Of a DNA stretch of 64,000 nucleotides, positions 17,320-27,957 are shown one piece after another. Position 1 is the stretch's first letter. Every line of letters starts with the position of its first letter. Location: NCBI RefSeq assembly GCF_000444875.1, contig NC_021985.1:5910170-5974169 (forward strand), read 5' to 3'. The notes under the pieces were generated by a model. That model did not search any database. It worked only from the letters and a program-made list of their open reading frames with translations, and was not told the origin of the DNA. Origin of the DNA: Streptomyces collinus Tu 365. Its GTDB lineage: Bacteria; Actinomycetota; Actinomycetes; Streptomycetales; Streptomycetaceae. Both the position numbers and the translations under genes were made by a program.

Positions 17320-18321
17320 GTGGACGAGAACATTCGCTTCGGCCCCGCGACAGGCGTCGGTTCGCTGCCCGGCGGGGACGCCCGGGAAGCCGCCAAGACC
17401 GTCACCGGCAGCCTCGAGGACTTCCCCTTCCTGGCCGAACTGCCCGCCCGGGGGCCCGGCGCCGACATGATCGGCCGGACCGCCGGGATGCTGGTCGAGC
17501 TCTACGCGCGCGTGGAGCCCAGCGGCTGGCGGCTCGGCGACCGGCCGGGCCGGGACACCAGGCGGGCCCGGTCCTGGCTGGGGGAGGACCTCGACGCCCT
17601 GGAGGAGTTCACCCAGGGGTACGAGGGCGACCTCAAGGTGCAGGCGGTCGGGCCGTGGACCCTGGCCGCCGCCCTGGAGCTGCGCAACGGGGAGGCAGCC
17701 CTGTCCGACGCCGGCGCCTGCCGCGACCTCGCCGGCTCGCTCGGCGAGGGCCTGCGCCTGCACCTCGACGAGGTGCGCCGCCGGGTGCCGGGCGCCCGGC
17801 TCGTGCTCCAGCTCGACGAGCCCTCGCTCACCGCCGTGCTGCGCGGGCAGGTGCGCACCGCCAGCGGCTACCGCACCCACCGGGCCGTGGACCGGCAGGT
17901 GGTCGAGGCCACCCTCCGCGACGTCGTCGGAGCGCACGCGGGCGGACCCGTCGTGGTGCACTCCTGCGCGCCCGGCGTGCCGTTCGCCCTGCTGCGCCGG
18001 GCGGGCGCCGCCGCCGTCTCCTTCGACTTCTCGCTGCTCACCGAACGTGACGACGACGCCATCGGCGAGGCGGTGGAAGCCGGCACCCGGCTGTTCGCCG
18101 GTGTCGTGCCGGGCACCGACGGCCCATTGTCGGACCCTGCCGGTAGCGTCATGGGTGTCAGGACGCTGTGGCGCAGGCTGGGGCTGCGTCCGGGGCTGCT
18201 CGCGGAGGCGGTCACGGTGACCCCGGCGTGCGGGCTCGCGGGCGCTTCCCCCGCCTACGCGCGCCAGGTGCTCGCCCACTGCGTCCGGGCGGCGAGATCC
18301 CTCGCGGACAACCCAGAGTAA
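17320..18321 (+). CDS. Cobalamin-independent methionine synthase-like protein (core-MetE type)
   Basis: 333 residues. The protein consists only of the catalytic (beta/alpha)8 half of MetE. It opens with ATGVGSLPGGD and carries the zinc-type ligands His214 and Cys216 in VVVHSCAPG and Cys304 in TPACGLAGAS. It lacks the N-terminal half that full MetE (about 750 residues) has. Short MetE homologues occur in many bacteria and archaea; some use methyl donors other than methyltetrahydrofolate. Whether this one makes methionine is not settled by sequence. The GTG at 17320 follows the palindrome CCTACGTAGG. ligA starts 15 bp downstream, so they are likely co-transcribed. Confidence 0.8.
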   Translation: MDENIRFGPATGVGSLPGGDAREAAKTVTGSLEDFPFLAELPARGPGADMIGRTAGMLVELYARVEPSGWRLGDRPGRDTRRARSWLGEDLDALEEFTQGYEGDLKVQAVGPWTLAAALELRNGEAALSDAGACRDLAGSLGEGLRLHLDEVRRRVPGARLVLQLDEPSLTAVLRGQVRTASGYRTHRAVDRQVVEATLRDVVGAHAGGPVVVHSCAPGVPFALLRRAGAAAVSFDFSLLTERDDDAIGEAVEAGTRLFAGVVPGTDGPLSDPAGSVMGVRTLWRRLGLRPGLLAEAVTVTPACGLAGASPAYARQVLAHCVRAARSLADNPE

Positions 18322-18336
18322 CGGGAGGACAACACG

Positions 18337-20532
18337 GTGGCCGGCGACAAGCAAGCCCGGACGACGGCGGTGCCCGCCGAGGCCCGCGAGAAGCACACGC
18401 GGCTCGCGGAGCAGGTCGAGGAGCACCGCTTCCGGTACTACGTGAAGGACGCTCCCGTCGTCAGCGACGCGGAGTTCGACAAGCTCCTGAAGACGCTGGA
18501 GGCGCTGGAGGCGGAGTACCCCGAGCTGCGCACCCCGGACTCGCCCACCCAGAAGGTCGCCGGGTCGTACGCCACGGAGTTCACCGCCGTCGAGCACCGC
18601 CAGCGGATGCTCTCCCTGGACAACACCTTCAACGACGACGACCTGGCCGCCTGGGCCGACCGCATCGCGCGGGAACTGGGCGAGCAGGAGTACCACTTCC
18701 TGTGCGAGCTGAAGGTCGACGGCCTCGCGGTCAACCTCACCTACGAGCACGGCCGTCTCACCCGCGCGGCCACCCGCGGCGACGGCCGCACCGGCGAGGA
18801 CATCACCCCGAACGTCCGCACGATCGCGGAGATCCCGGACCGCCTCAAGGGCGACGACGTCCCGGACCTGGTCGAGATCCGCGGCGAGGTCTACTTCCCG
18901 ATGGAGAAGTTCCTCGAGCTGAACGCACGCCTGGTCGCAGCGGGAGACAAGCCCTTCGCCAACCCCCGCAACGCGGCGGCCGGTTCGCTGCGGCAGAAGG
19001 ACCCGCGGGTCACCGCCACCCGGCCGCTGCACATGGTCGTCCACGGCATCGGCGCCCTGGAGGGCTTCTCGGGCATGACCCGCCTCTCCCAGGCCTACGA
19101 CCTGCTGAAGACCTGGGGACTGCCGACCTCCCCGCACAACCGCGTGGTCGACGACCTCGACGGCGTCCGCGCGTTCATCGCCTACTACGGCGAGAACCGC
19201 CACTCCGTGGCGCACGAGATCGACGGCGCCGTCATCAAGCTCGACGAGATCCGCCTCCAGGGCCGCCTGGGCTCCACCGCGCGCGCCCCGCGCTGGGCGA
19301 TCGCCTACAAGTACGCGCCGGAGGAGGTCAACACCAAGCTCATCGACATCAAGGTGGGGGTCGGCCGCACCGGCCGGGTCACGCCGTACGCCCAGGTCGA
19401 GCCGGTCACCGTCGCGGGCAGCGAGGTCGAGTTCGCCACCCTGCACAACCAGGAGGTCGTCAAGGCCAAGGGCGTGCTCATCGGCGACACCGTCGTGCTG
19501 CGCAAGGCCGGTGACGTCATCCCGGAGATCCTCGGCCCCGTGGCCGACCTGCGGGACGGCAGCGAGCGGGAGTTCGTGATGCCGGGCGAGTGCCCCGAGT
19601 GCGGCACGGCGCTGCGGCCCATGAAGGAGGGCGACATCGACCTCCGCTGCCCCAACGCCCGTGCCTGCCCTGCCCAGTTGCGCGGACGCCTGTCCTACCT
19701 CGCGGGCCGCGAGTGCCTGGACATCGAGCACTTCGGCGACGTGGCCGCGGCCGCGCTCACCCAGCCGCTGGAGCCGGCCGACCCGCCGCTGGTCGACGAG
19801 GGCGACCTGTTCGACCTGACGGTGGAGAAGCTGCTGCCCATCAAGGCCTACGTCCTCGACCCGGACAGCGGGCTGCCCAAGCGGGACCCGAAGACGGGCG
19901 AGGAGAAGGTCGTCACGGTCTTCGCCAACCAGAAGGGCGAGCCGAAGAAGAACACCCTCGCCCTCCTGGAGAACATCGAGGCGGCCAAGTCCCGCCCGCT
20001 CGCCCGCTTCCTGAACGGGCTGTCCATCCGGCACGTCGGCCCGGTCGCCGCGCAGGCCCTCGCCCGCGAGTTCCGCTCGCTCGACCGCATCGAGCAGGCC
20101 ACCGAGGTGGAGCTGGCCGGCACGGACGGCGTCGGCCCCATCATCGCCGCCGCCCTCAAGGAGTGGTTCGCCGAGGAGTGGCACCGCGAGATCGTCCGCA
20201 AGTGGAAGGCGGCCGGAGTCCCGCTGGAGGACCAGGCCTCGGGCGAGGACGAGGGGCCGCGTCCGCTGGAGGGGCTCACCGTCGTCGTCACCGGCACCCT
20301 GGAGAACTTCACGCGGGACGGCGCCAAGGACGCGCTGCAGAGCCGCGGCGCGAAGGTGACCGGATCGGTGTCGAAGAAGACCTCGTTCGTGGTGGTCGGC
20401 GACAACCCGGGGTCGAAGTACGACAAGGCGATGCAGCTCAAGGTCCCGGTCCTGAACGAGGACGGTTTCGCCGTCCTGTTGGAGCGGGGACCCGAGGCCG
20501 CGGCCGAAGTCGCGCTTCCCTCCGCCGAGTAG
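18337..20532 (+). CDS. ligA: NAD-dependent DNA ligase LigA
   Basis: 731 residues, a complete replicative ligase. The order is Ia domain, then adenylation domain with the AMP-accepting Lys126 in ELKVDGLAV, OB fold (VGRTGRVTPYAQVEPV), a Cys4 zinc finger (CPECGTALRP and CPNARACPAQL), helix-hairpin-helix repeats (NGLSIRHVGPVAAQALA), and a C-terminal BRCT domain (GLTVVVTGTLENFTRDG). It seals nicks using NAD and is essential in bacteria. RBS GGGAGG lies before the GTG. It directly follows the MetE-like gene. Confidence 0.98.
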   Translation: MAGDKQARTTAVPAEAREKHTRLAEQVEEHRFRYYVKDAPVVSDAEFDKLLKTLEALEAEYPELRTPDSPTQKVAGSYATEFTAVEHRQRMLSLDNTFNDDDLAAWADRIARELGEQEYHFLCELKVDGLAVNLTYEHGRLTRAATRGDGRTGEDITPNVRTIAEIPDRLKGDDVPDLVEIRGEVYFPMEKFLELNARLVAAGDKPFANPRNAAAGSLRQKDPRVTATRPLHMVVHGIGALEGFSGMTRLSQAYDLLKTWGLPTSPHNRVVDDLDGVRAFIAYYGENRHSVAHEIDGAVIKLDEIRLQGRLGSTARAPRWAIAYKYAPEEVNTKLIDIKVGVGRTGRVTPYAQVEPVTVAGSEVEFATLHNQEVVKAKGVLIGDTVVLRKAGDVIPEILGPVADLRDGSEREFVMPGECPECGTALRPMKEGDIDLRCPNARACPAQLRGRLSYLAGRECLDIEHFGDVAAAALTQPLEPADPPLVDEGDLFDLTVEKLLPIKAYVLDPDSGLPKRDPKTGEEKVVTVFANQKGEPKKNTLALLENIEAAKSRPLARFLNGLSIRHVGPVAAQALAREFRSLDRIEQATEVELAGTDGVGPIIAAALKEWFAEEWHREIVRKWKAAGVPLEDQASGEDEGPRPLEGLTVVVTGTLENFTRDGAKDALQSRGAKVTGSVSKKTSFVVVGDNPGSKYDKAMQLKVPVLNEDGFAVLLERGPEAAAEVALPSAE

Positions 20533-20540
20533 CGGTTGAA

Positions 20541-20580
20541 GGCCACCCGTTCGGTGCATATCAGTTGCATACGGGTGGCC
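20541..20580. terminator. Inverted repeat after ligA
   Basis: Perfect 10-bp stem GGCCACCCGT/ACGGGTGGCC at 20541-20550 and 20571-20580, starting 9 bp after the ligA stop. The 20-base loop holds TGCATA twice, 11 bp apart. There is no U-tract, which is common for Streptomyces terminators. The rest of the gap to 20791 shows no gene or clear motif. Confidence 0.6.
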
Positions 20581-20791
20581 CGGGCGCATTCGGGCAACCG
20601 TCGACGACCGCTGCCCGAGGGAGCCTTCAGCGTCCTACTGTTGAGGTGTGCGCCTGCCGTGCCCAGCTGCGGCTGGGGCATCTCCCTGCCCGCGAAGGGC
20701 ACGGGGAGGCCTTCTTCGACGCGGAGCCGCTGATGGTTGTCGGGCATCGGGCCGCGTGGCGTGGGCACCGCCGGCTGTGAGAGGGACGGGA

Positions 20792-23032
20792 ATGGAACCG
20801 ACCGAGAGCGCCGCTCCGGACGCATGGCTGCGCCTGCGCCGCCGTGCGGTCGCGTGGCGGGAGAGCCGGTGGACCGGACGGGGCGCCGAGCGCACGCACG
20901 TCCGGCCGCGCCCGGCCGGACCGGGTACCCCCGCCGAGACGCACACCGCGATCCCCCTGGTCGTCGAAGCCGTCCCGGCGCTGCCCGGCGGCGACGCCGA
21001 ACGGCACCTGCCCCGGCCGCCGCTGCCCGCCGCCGTGGTGGCCGCCGCCGGCTGCGTCCTGGGCGCCGGCTTCGTCCGCGCGTTCACGCAGCACCACGCC
21101 CTCTTCCCGTGCGACACGCTCGGCTGGTCGCTGGCCGTGCTCACCGGCATCATCGTCGGCCACCTCGTGATGCTCGGCCGCGCCCGCTGGTGGGGCGGCA
21201 CCGGCTCCGGCGCCGCCCTCACCCTCGCCGTCCTGCTGCTGTACGGCTGGGTGCCCGCCGGCATGGTCAGCCTGACCGTCGTCGTCCTGGTCGGCACAGC
21301 GAGGCGGCACCGCTGGCGCCAGGGCGTGCTGCAGGGCGCCGCGGACATCCTCGGGATCGGCGCCGGCGCCCTGGTGCTCGGCTGCTTCGGACGGGTGCCG
21401 AGCGTCGAGGAGCCGTGGCGGCCCGAGAGCTGGGGCATCACCACCGTGCCCGAGGTGATGGTCGTCGCGGCCGCGTACCTCGCGGTCAGCCGCGGCCTGC
21501 TCTGGTACCTGCACGCGCCGCGCGGTGGCGGACTGCCCACCGTCGCCCGCACCGCCCTGGTCAGGCAGGGCCTGGTCGCCGTCGCGCTGCTCGGCATCGC
21601 GCCCCTGGTGTGCGTGGTCGCCGACGCCCAGCCGATCCTGCTCCCGCTGTTCGCGATCCCGCTCATCGCCCTCGACTCCACGCTGTGGATGGCCCGCGCC
21701 CGCGCCGAGGAGCAGTTGCGCGACCCGCTGACCGGACTGCCCAACCGGCAGTGGCTGCTGGAGCGGATCTGGACCGCGCTGGACGACGCCGAGCGGATCG
21801 GCGCCCGCGCGGCCCTCATGCTGATCGACCTCGACCGTTTCCGGTCGGTGAACGACACCCTCGGTCATCTCGCCGGTGACCGGCTGCTGCTCCAGATCGC
21901 CGACCGGCTGCGGGTCGCCCTGCCGCGCGGCGCGGAGGCGGCCCGGCTCGGCGGTGACGAGTTCGCCGTGTTACTGCCGGTCGCCGACTCCACCACCTCG
22001 GCCACCCGGGTCGCCCGCGGCCTCGTCGCCGCCCTCAGCTCCCCGCTCGACCTCGACGGCCTCACCCTGGTCCTGGAGGCCAGCGCGGGCGTCGCCGTCT
22101 TCCCCGACCACGCGCTGGACGCGGAGGGGCTGCTCAGGCGGGCCGACGTGGCGATGTACCAGGCCAAGCGCGACCGCACGGGCGTCGAGGTCTACGAGTC
22201 CAAGCGGGACTCCAACACCCCGGACCGCCTCGGCCTGCTGGGTGATCTGCGCCGGGCGCTCGACGCGCACGAGGTGCAGCTGCACTACCAGCCCAAGGTC
22301 CGCTTCGACGGACAGGTCGCCGGTCTCGAGGCGCTGGTGCGGTGGGTGCACCCCGAGCGCGGGAAGGTTCCGCCGGACGAGTTCATCGCCATCGCCGAGT
22401 CCTCGGGGCTGATGCCCCACCTGACGGAGTACGTGCTGGAGACCGCCCTCGCGCAGGTCGCCCGGTGGCGGGCGCAGGGGCTCAGGGTCCCGGTGGCCGT
22501 GAACGTCTCCCCGCGCGACGTCCACACGCCCGGCTTCGCCGGCTCCGTCGCGGCCCGGCTGGCCCGGCACGGCGTCCCGGCGGGAGCGCTCCAGCTGGAG
22601 ATCACCGAGCACGTCCTCCTGGAGGACCCGCAGCGGGCCGCCGACACCCTCGCCGGGCTCACCGGGCACGGCGTGAAGATGTCCCTCGACGACTTCGGCA
22701 CCGGCTACTCCTCGCTGGTGCACCTGCGCCGGCTGCCGGTCAGCGAGCTGAAGATCGACCGGTCCTTCGTGGCCCGGCTCGCGGTGGACAACGAGGACGC
22801 GGAGATCGTGCGCTGCACGGTCGACCTGGCGCACTCGCTCGGCCTGCTGGTCGTCGCCGAGGGGGTGGAGGACGACGAGACCTGGGAGCGGCTGCGCGAC
22901 CTCGGCTGCGACGCGGTGCAGGGCTGGCTGGTCGCCGCCGCGATGCCGCCGGACGAGACGACGGCGTGGCTGCGCGCCCGCGGCTCCCGGGGCTGGCAGC
23001 GCCCCCGCGCGGCCCTGCCGGCGGCCGAGTAG
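20792..23032 (+). CDS. rmdB: Membrane GGDEF-EAL protein, RmdB-like
   Basis: 746 residues. An N-terminal region of about 300 residues with six or more membrane segments is followed by GGDEF (RLGGDEFAVLLP, GGDEF at 387-391) and EAL (EALVRW at 513) domains. Both active sites look intact: in the EAL domain QLEITE, LDDFGTGYSS, LKIDRSFV and VVAEGVED are all canonical, so phosphodiesterase activity is expected. No RxxD inhibitory site is seen five residues before GGDEF (PRGA there). Position after ligA and architecture match RmdB (SCO5495), a c-di-GMP phosphodiesterase affecting Streptomyces development; the symbol rests on this synteny. RBS GAGAGGGACGGG lies before the ATG. Confidence 0.88.
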   Translation: MEPTESAAPDAWLRLRRRAVAWRESRWTGRGAERTHVRPRPAGPGTPAETHTAIPLVVEAVPALPGGDAERHLPRPPLPAAVVAAAGCVLGAGFVRAFTQHHALFPCDTLGWSLAVLTGIIVGHLVMLGRARWWGGTGSGAALTLAVLLLYGWVPAGMVSLTVVVLVGTARRHRWRQGVLQGAADILGIGAGALVLGCFGRVPSVEEPWRPESWGITTVPEVMVVAAAYLAVSRGLLWYLHAPRGGGLPTVARTALVRQGLVAVALLGIAPLVCVVADAQPILLPLFAIPLIALDSTLWMARARAEEQLRDPLTGLPNRQWLLERIWTALDDAERIGARAALMLIDLDRFRSVNDTLGHLAGDRLLLQIADRLRVALPRGAEAARLGGDEFAVLLPVADSTTSATRVARGLVAALSSPLDLDGLTLVLEASAGVAVFPDHALDAEGLLRRADVAMYQAKRDRTGVEVYESKRDSNTPDRLGLLGDLRRALDAHEVQLHYQPKVRFDGQVAGLEALVRWVHPERGKVPPDEFIAIAESSGLMPHLTEYVLETALAQVARWRAQGLRVPVAVNVSPRDVHTPGFAGSVAARLARHGVPAGALQLEITEHVLLEDPQRAADTLAGLTGHGVKMSLDDFGTGYSSLVHLRRLPVSELKIDRSFVARLAVDNEDAEIVRCTVDLAHSLGLLVVAEGVEDDETWERLRDLGCDAVQGWLVAAAMPPDETTAWLRARGSRGWQRPRAALPAAE

Positions 23033-23064
23033 CACGTCCGCACCAGCATCGGGGGTTCCAGCAC

Positions 23065-23559
23065 ATGTCGCTGTTCGTTCCCAGGTTCGACGAGACCGTG
23101 ATCGTCCGTGAGGCGGAGGCCGAGGTCGTCGGCCGCGCGCCCTCCACCGTGCGCCTGCTGGCCGACAGCAGCCGGACCGGCGGAGCCCTGTCCACCCAGC
23201 GCGTCACCCTCACGGCCGGCGCCGACGGCGCCAGGCCGCACTGGCACGACCACTCCGCCGAGATGTTCTTCCTGCTCGACGGCGCCGCCGAGATCCTGTC
23301 CGGCGACGACGTCGTCACCGCCGGCCCCGGCGACCTGGTCGTCGTCCCGCCCGGCAGGCCGCACGCCTTCGCCGCCGTGCCCGGAGCCGACGCCGACCTG
23401 CTCATCGTCCTCACCCCGGGCGTCGAGCGCTTCGAGTACTTCCGCCACCTGCGGCGCGTGGCCCTCGGGGAGGTCACCCCGGAGAGCCTCCTGGAGGTCC
23501 AGGAGCTGTACGACAACCACTTCCTGCGCAGCGCCGCCTGGGACGCACGACGCGCCTGA
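23065..23559 (+). CDS. Cupin-domain protein
   Basis: 164 residues. A single cupin barrel: motif 1 PHWHDHSAEMFFLLDGAAE with the two metal His and Glu, and motif 2 PGDLVVVPPGRPHAFAAVPG with the last His. A C-terminal helical tail contains FEYFRHLRR. Small cupins of this kind are metal-binding dioxygenase, isomerase or sensor proteins; the function here is unknown. The gene starts 32 bp after the rmdB-like gene and may share its transcript. Confidence 0.83.
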   Translation: MSLFVPRFDETVIVREAEAEVVGRAPSTVRLLADSSRTGGALSTQRVTLTAGADGARPHWHDHSAEMFFLLDGAAEILSGDDVVTAGPGDLVVVPPGRPHAFAAVPGADADLLIVLTPGVERFEYFRHLRRVALGEVTPESLLEVQELYDNHFLRSAAWDARRA

Positions 23560-23663
23560 GCGGCGCCACGGCCCGGGGCCGGGCCAACCGTTTCACAGGC
23601 ACCCGGCCCCGCCCCATAGGATTGGGGCCAAACCGCAAACTCTCACCCCCAGAGGATCGCTGC

Positions 23664-23960
23664 ATGCCTGGCATCACGCGCGAGGAGGTCGCCCACCTCG
23701 CCCGGCTGGCGCGTCTGGAGCTGAAGCCCGAAGAACTCGACCACTTCGCGGGACAGCTCGACGACATCATCGGCGCGGTCGCCCGCGTCAGCGAGGTCGC
23801 CGACCAAGACGTACCGCCGACCTCGCACCCGCTCCCGCTGACCAACGTCATGCGGCCGGACGAGGTCCGTCCCTCGCTCACCCCCGAGCAGGCGCTCTCC
23901 GGCGCCCCGGCCCAGGAGCAGCAGCGTTTCAAGGTGCCGCAGATCCTGGGTGAGGAGTGA
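23664..23960 (+). CDS. gatC: Glutamyl/aspartyl-tRNA amidotransferase subunit C
   Basis: 98 residues. The small stabilising subunit of the GatCAB amidotransferase, which converts Glu-tRNA-Gln and Asp-tRNA-Asn to the correct amidated forms. The family pattern is clear: EEVAHLARLARLELKPEEL near the start and the C-terminal VPQILGEE. The ATG at 23664 gives the normal length. A -10-like TAGGAT sits at 23617-23622, so the gat operon probably starts here. gatA follows with its ribosome-binding site inside the end of gatC. Confidence 0.95.
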   Translation: MPGITREEVAHLARLARLELKPEELDHFAGQLDDIIGAVARVSEVADQDVPPTSHPLPLTNVMRPDEVRPSLTPEQALSGAPAQEQQRFKVPQILGEE

Positions 23961-23965
23961 CCACC

Positions 23966-25461
<1,496 letters not shown>

Positions 25462-25465
<4 letters not shown>

Positions 25466-25701
25466 GTGCACTGAACAAGGCCAAGGGCTTCAAGAAGTCG
25501 AAGTCCGGCACGTACCTGTCGATGGCCGGGACCGCGTTCGGCGCGTTCGGTGTGGCCAAGCAGATCAAGAAGGCGCGCGCCGAGCACGACACGCTGCGGC
25601 TCATCGACGCCACCGTGTCCGCCGTCGCGATCGTCACCGGCCTCGCCATCCTCTACCGCGAGCTGAAGCGGCTGGGCGACGACGACGTCCTGCTGGGCTG
25701 A
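25462..25701 (+). CDS. Small conserved-type protein inside the gat operon (79 aa)
   Basis: 79 residues, translationally coupled to gatA by a GTGA overlap and ending 16 bp before gatB. The N-terminus is basic and amphipathic (LNKAKGFKKSKSGTYLS), and one hydrophobic segment lies around residues 49-63 (ATVSAVAIVTGLAILYREL). No known domain. The G/C third-position pattern and tight coupling argue that it is real. It might be a membrane tether or regulator of GatCAB, or merely a passenger; nothing in the sequence decides this. Confidence 0.78.
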
Positions 25702-25717
25702 GAGGGAAGTTTTCACC

Positions 25718-27232
25718 GTGACCACCACGACCGACCTGGTGTCGTACGAGGACGCGCTGGCGTCGTACGACCCCGTCATGGGCCTCGAGGTCCATGTCGA
25801 ACTCGGCACCAAGACCAAGATGTTCTGCGGCTGTTCGACGGCGCTCGGCGCCGACCCGAACACCCAGACCTGCCCCGTCTGCCTCGGCCTGCCGGGCGCG
25901 CTGCCGGTCGTCAACGCGACCGGCGTGGAGTCCGCGATCAAGATCGGTCTCGCGCTGAACTGCGAGATCGCCGAGTGGTGCCGCTTCGCCCGGAAGAACT
26001 ACTTCTATCCGGACATGCCGAAGAACTTCCAGACCTCCCAGTACGACGAGCCGATCGCCTTCGACGGCTACCTCGACGTGCAGCTGGAGGACGGGGAGAC
26101 CTTCCGCGTGCAGATCGAGCGCGCCCACATGGAGGAGGACACCGGCAAGTCGACGCACGTCGGCGGCGCCACCGGCCGTATCCACGGCGCGTCCCACTCC
26201 CTGCTGGACTACAACCGCGCCGGCATCCCGCTCATCGAGATCGTCACCAAGCCGATCGAGGGCGCGGGCGAGCGCGCCCCCGAGGTCGCCCGCGCCTACG
26301 TGCGCGAGCTGCGCGAGCTCATCAGGGCGCTCGGCGTCTCCGAGGCCCGCATGGAGATGGGCCAGATGCGCTGCGACGTGAACCTCTCGCTGCGCCCGAA
26401 CGGCACCGAGAAGTTCGGCACGCGCTCCGAGACGAAGAACGTCAACTCGCTGCGCTCGGTGGAGCGTGCGGCCCGCTTCGAGATCCAGCGGCACGCCGCC
26501 GTGCTGTCCTCGGGCGGCACGATCATCCAGGAGACCCGCCACTTCCACGAGGACACCGGGTCCACGACCTCGGGCCGCGTGAAGGAGGAGGCCGAGGACT
26601 ACCGGTACTTCCCGGAGCCCGACCTCGTCCCGGTGGCTCCCTCCCGCGAGTGGGTCGAGGAGATCCGCGCGGCGCTCCCCGAGCTGCCGCTGGCCCGCCG
26701 CACCCGGCTGCTCGCCGAGTGGGGCATCTCCGCCACCGACATGCAGTCCATCACCAACGCCGGCGCGCTGGACCTGATCGTCGCGACGATCGACGCCGGT
26801 GCCGACGCGGCCTCCGCCCGCAAGTGGTGGATGGGTGAACTGGCGCGCAGCGCCAACGAGTCCGGCAAGGCGCTGGACGAGCTGGCGATCACCCCGGCGC
26901 AGGTGGCCCGGGTGACCGAGCTGGTCACCAAGGGCGACCTGAACGACAAGCTGGCCCGCCAGGTCATCGAGGGCGTCCTCGCGGGCGAGGGCACCCCGGA
27001 CGAGGTCGTCGACAAGCGCGGCCTCAAGGTGGTCTCCGACGACTCGGCGCTCGGCACGGCCGTCGACGAGGCCATCGCCGGCAACCCGGGCGTCGCGGAC
27101 AAGATCCGCGGTGGCAAGGTGGCCGCGGCCGGCGCCCTGGTCGGCGCGGTCATGAAGGCCACCCGCGGCCAGGCCGACGCGGCCCGCGTCAAGGAGCTGA
27201 TCCTGGAGAAGCTCGGGGTGAGCGAGGGCTGA
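25718..27232 (+). CDS. gatB: Glutamyl/aspartyl-tRNA amidotransferase subunit B
   Basis: 504 residues, complete. It carries the kinase-like transferase core that phosphorylates the misacylated tRNA and transfers ammonia: MGLEVHVELGTKTKMFCGC with metal-binding Cys, TCPVCLGLPGALPVVN, YFYPDMPKNFQTSQ and RCDVNLSLRPNG. The C-terminal YqeY-like tail domain (GDLNDKLARQVIEGVLAGEG) binds the tRNA elbow. GTG start with GAGGGAAG upstream. It closes the gatC-gatA-(79 aa)-gatB operon and is followed by a strong hairpin. Confidence 0.97.
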   Translation: MTTTTDLVSYEDALASYDPVMGLEVHVELGTKTKMFCGCSTALGADPNTQTCPVCLGLPGALPVVNATGVESAIKIGLALNCEIAEWCRFARKNYFYPDMPKNFQTSQYDEPIAFDGYLDVQLEDGETFRVQIERAHMEEDTGKSTHVGGATGRIHGASHSLLDYNRAGIPLIEIVTKPIEGAGERAPEVARAYVRELRELIRALGVSEARMEMGQMRCDVNLSLRPNGTEKFGTRSETKNVNSLRSVERAARFEIQRHAAVLSSGGTIIQETRHFHEDTGSTTSGRVKEEAEDYRYFPEPDLVPVAPSREWVEEIRAALPELPLARRTRLLAEWGISATDMQSITNAGALDLIVATIDAGADAASARKWWMGELARSANESGKALDELAITPAQVARVTELVTKGDLNDKLARQVIEGVLAGEGTPDEVVDKRGLKVVSDDSALGTAVDEAIAGNPGVADKIRGGKVAAAGALVGAVMKATRGQADAARVKELILEKLGVSEG

Positions 27233-27244
27233 GTCCCCGCTCCC

Positions 27245-27279
27245 GTACGGCCCCGCAGGCATGTCCTCCGGGGCCGTAC
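27245..27279. terminator. Terminator hairpin after gatB
   Basis: Perfect 11-bp stem GTACGGCCCCG/CGGGGCCGTAC at 27245-27255 and 27269-27279 with a 13-base loop, starting 13 bp after the gatB stop. No U-tract follows. Confidence 0.7.
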
Positions 27280-27315
27280 CCGTGCCCGGTCCCGGAGGCG
27301 CTACGCTCGCCCGCC

Positions 27316-27678
27316 ATGAGTGGAAGCACCGCCTCCGGCAGCGGTTCCGGCACCGAATCCGCCATAGCCGGAACCGAGGAGACCGGCGAGGCCGACGTGA
27401 CCGACGAGAGCGACGACCCGGCGGACTGCGTGCGGGGTGCCCGCCGGGCCCGCTGGGCCGCCCTCGGCACCGGAGCGCTGCTGTCCCTGGCCGGTCTCGC
27501 GGCCGCGCTGCTGCGTCTCACCGGCTCCGCCCCCGCGCTCGTGCCCGCCGCCTACGCCCTGGGCGCCGGCCTGTGCGCCCTCGCCGCGGTCCTCGGCCTC
27601 CGGGGCCGTACCCGCCGGGCGCTGTGGCTGCTGGTCGCCGGGACGACCGTCATGGCCGTCGGGGACCAGTTCGACTGA
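27316..27678 (+). CDS. Small membrane protein, unknown function (120 aa)
   Basis: 120 residues. An acidic Ser/Thr/Glu-rich N-terminal stretch of about 40 residues (starting SGSTASGSGSGTE) precedes three hydrophobic segments (around AALGTGALLSLAGLAAAL, VPAAYALGAGLCALAAVLGL and ALWLLVAGTTVMAV). No known family is recognised. The coding signal is good in this frame. Confidence 0.62.
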   Translation: MSGSTASGSGSGTESAIAGTEETGEADVTDESDDPADCVRGARRARWAALGTGALLSLAGLAAALLRLTGSAPALVPAAYALGAGLCALAAVLGLRGRTRRALWLLVAGTTVMAVGDQFD

Positions 27679-27700
27679 CGGGCCGCCCATGAGAGGCTCG

Positions 27701-27907
27701 GCCGGGTCCCGGTGGTGGCTGCGCTTGTCCGCGTAGGAGCGGATCCAGGCACGGGCACCGTCCAGGTCGCCCACCACGTCCGCGAGGCCGATGCGGCGGC
27801 CGATGAACTCGCGTCCCCGGTCGATGCCGGCGAGCAAACCGGCCGCGTGCCAGACCTCCAGGGGCCGCAGTTCGGCGCCGTCGTTCCCCCAGGGACACCG
27901 CGTACAT
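27701..27907 (-). pseudogene. GNAT acetyltransferase remnant, N-terminal part
   Basis: Read leftward from ATG at 27907, the start MYAVSLG is followed by a one-base slip in a G5 run (27889-27893 region). Then comes DGAELRPLEVWHAAGLLAG, DRGREFIGRRIGLADVVGDL and ARAWIRSYADKRSHH. This resembles the N-terminal ~65 residues of RimJ/RimL-type ribosomal-protein N-acetyltransferases common in Streptomyces. Homology stops abruptly near 27701 and no acetyl-CoA-binding core follows. A fragment of what should come next is found on the opposite strand at 27958. Family recognition is from memory of the consensus. Confidence 0.55.
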
Positions 27908-27957
27908 CGCGCTCCCGCTCCTCTCGCACGTTCCCCGGTGCCGCCGAGGCGGGCTCA

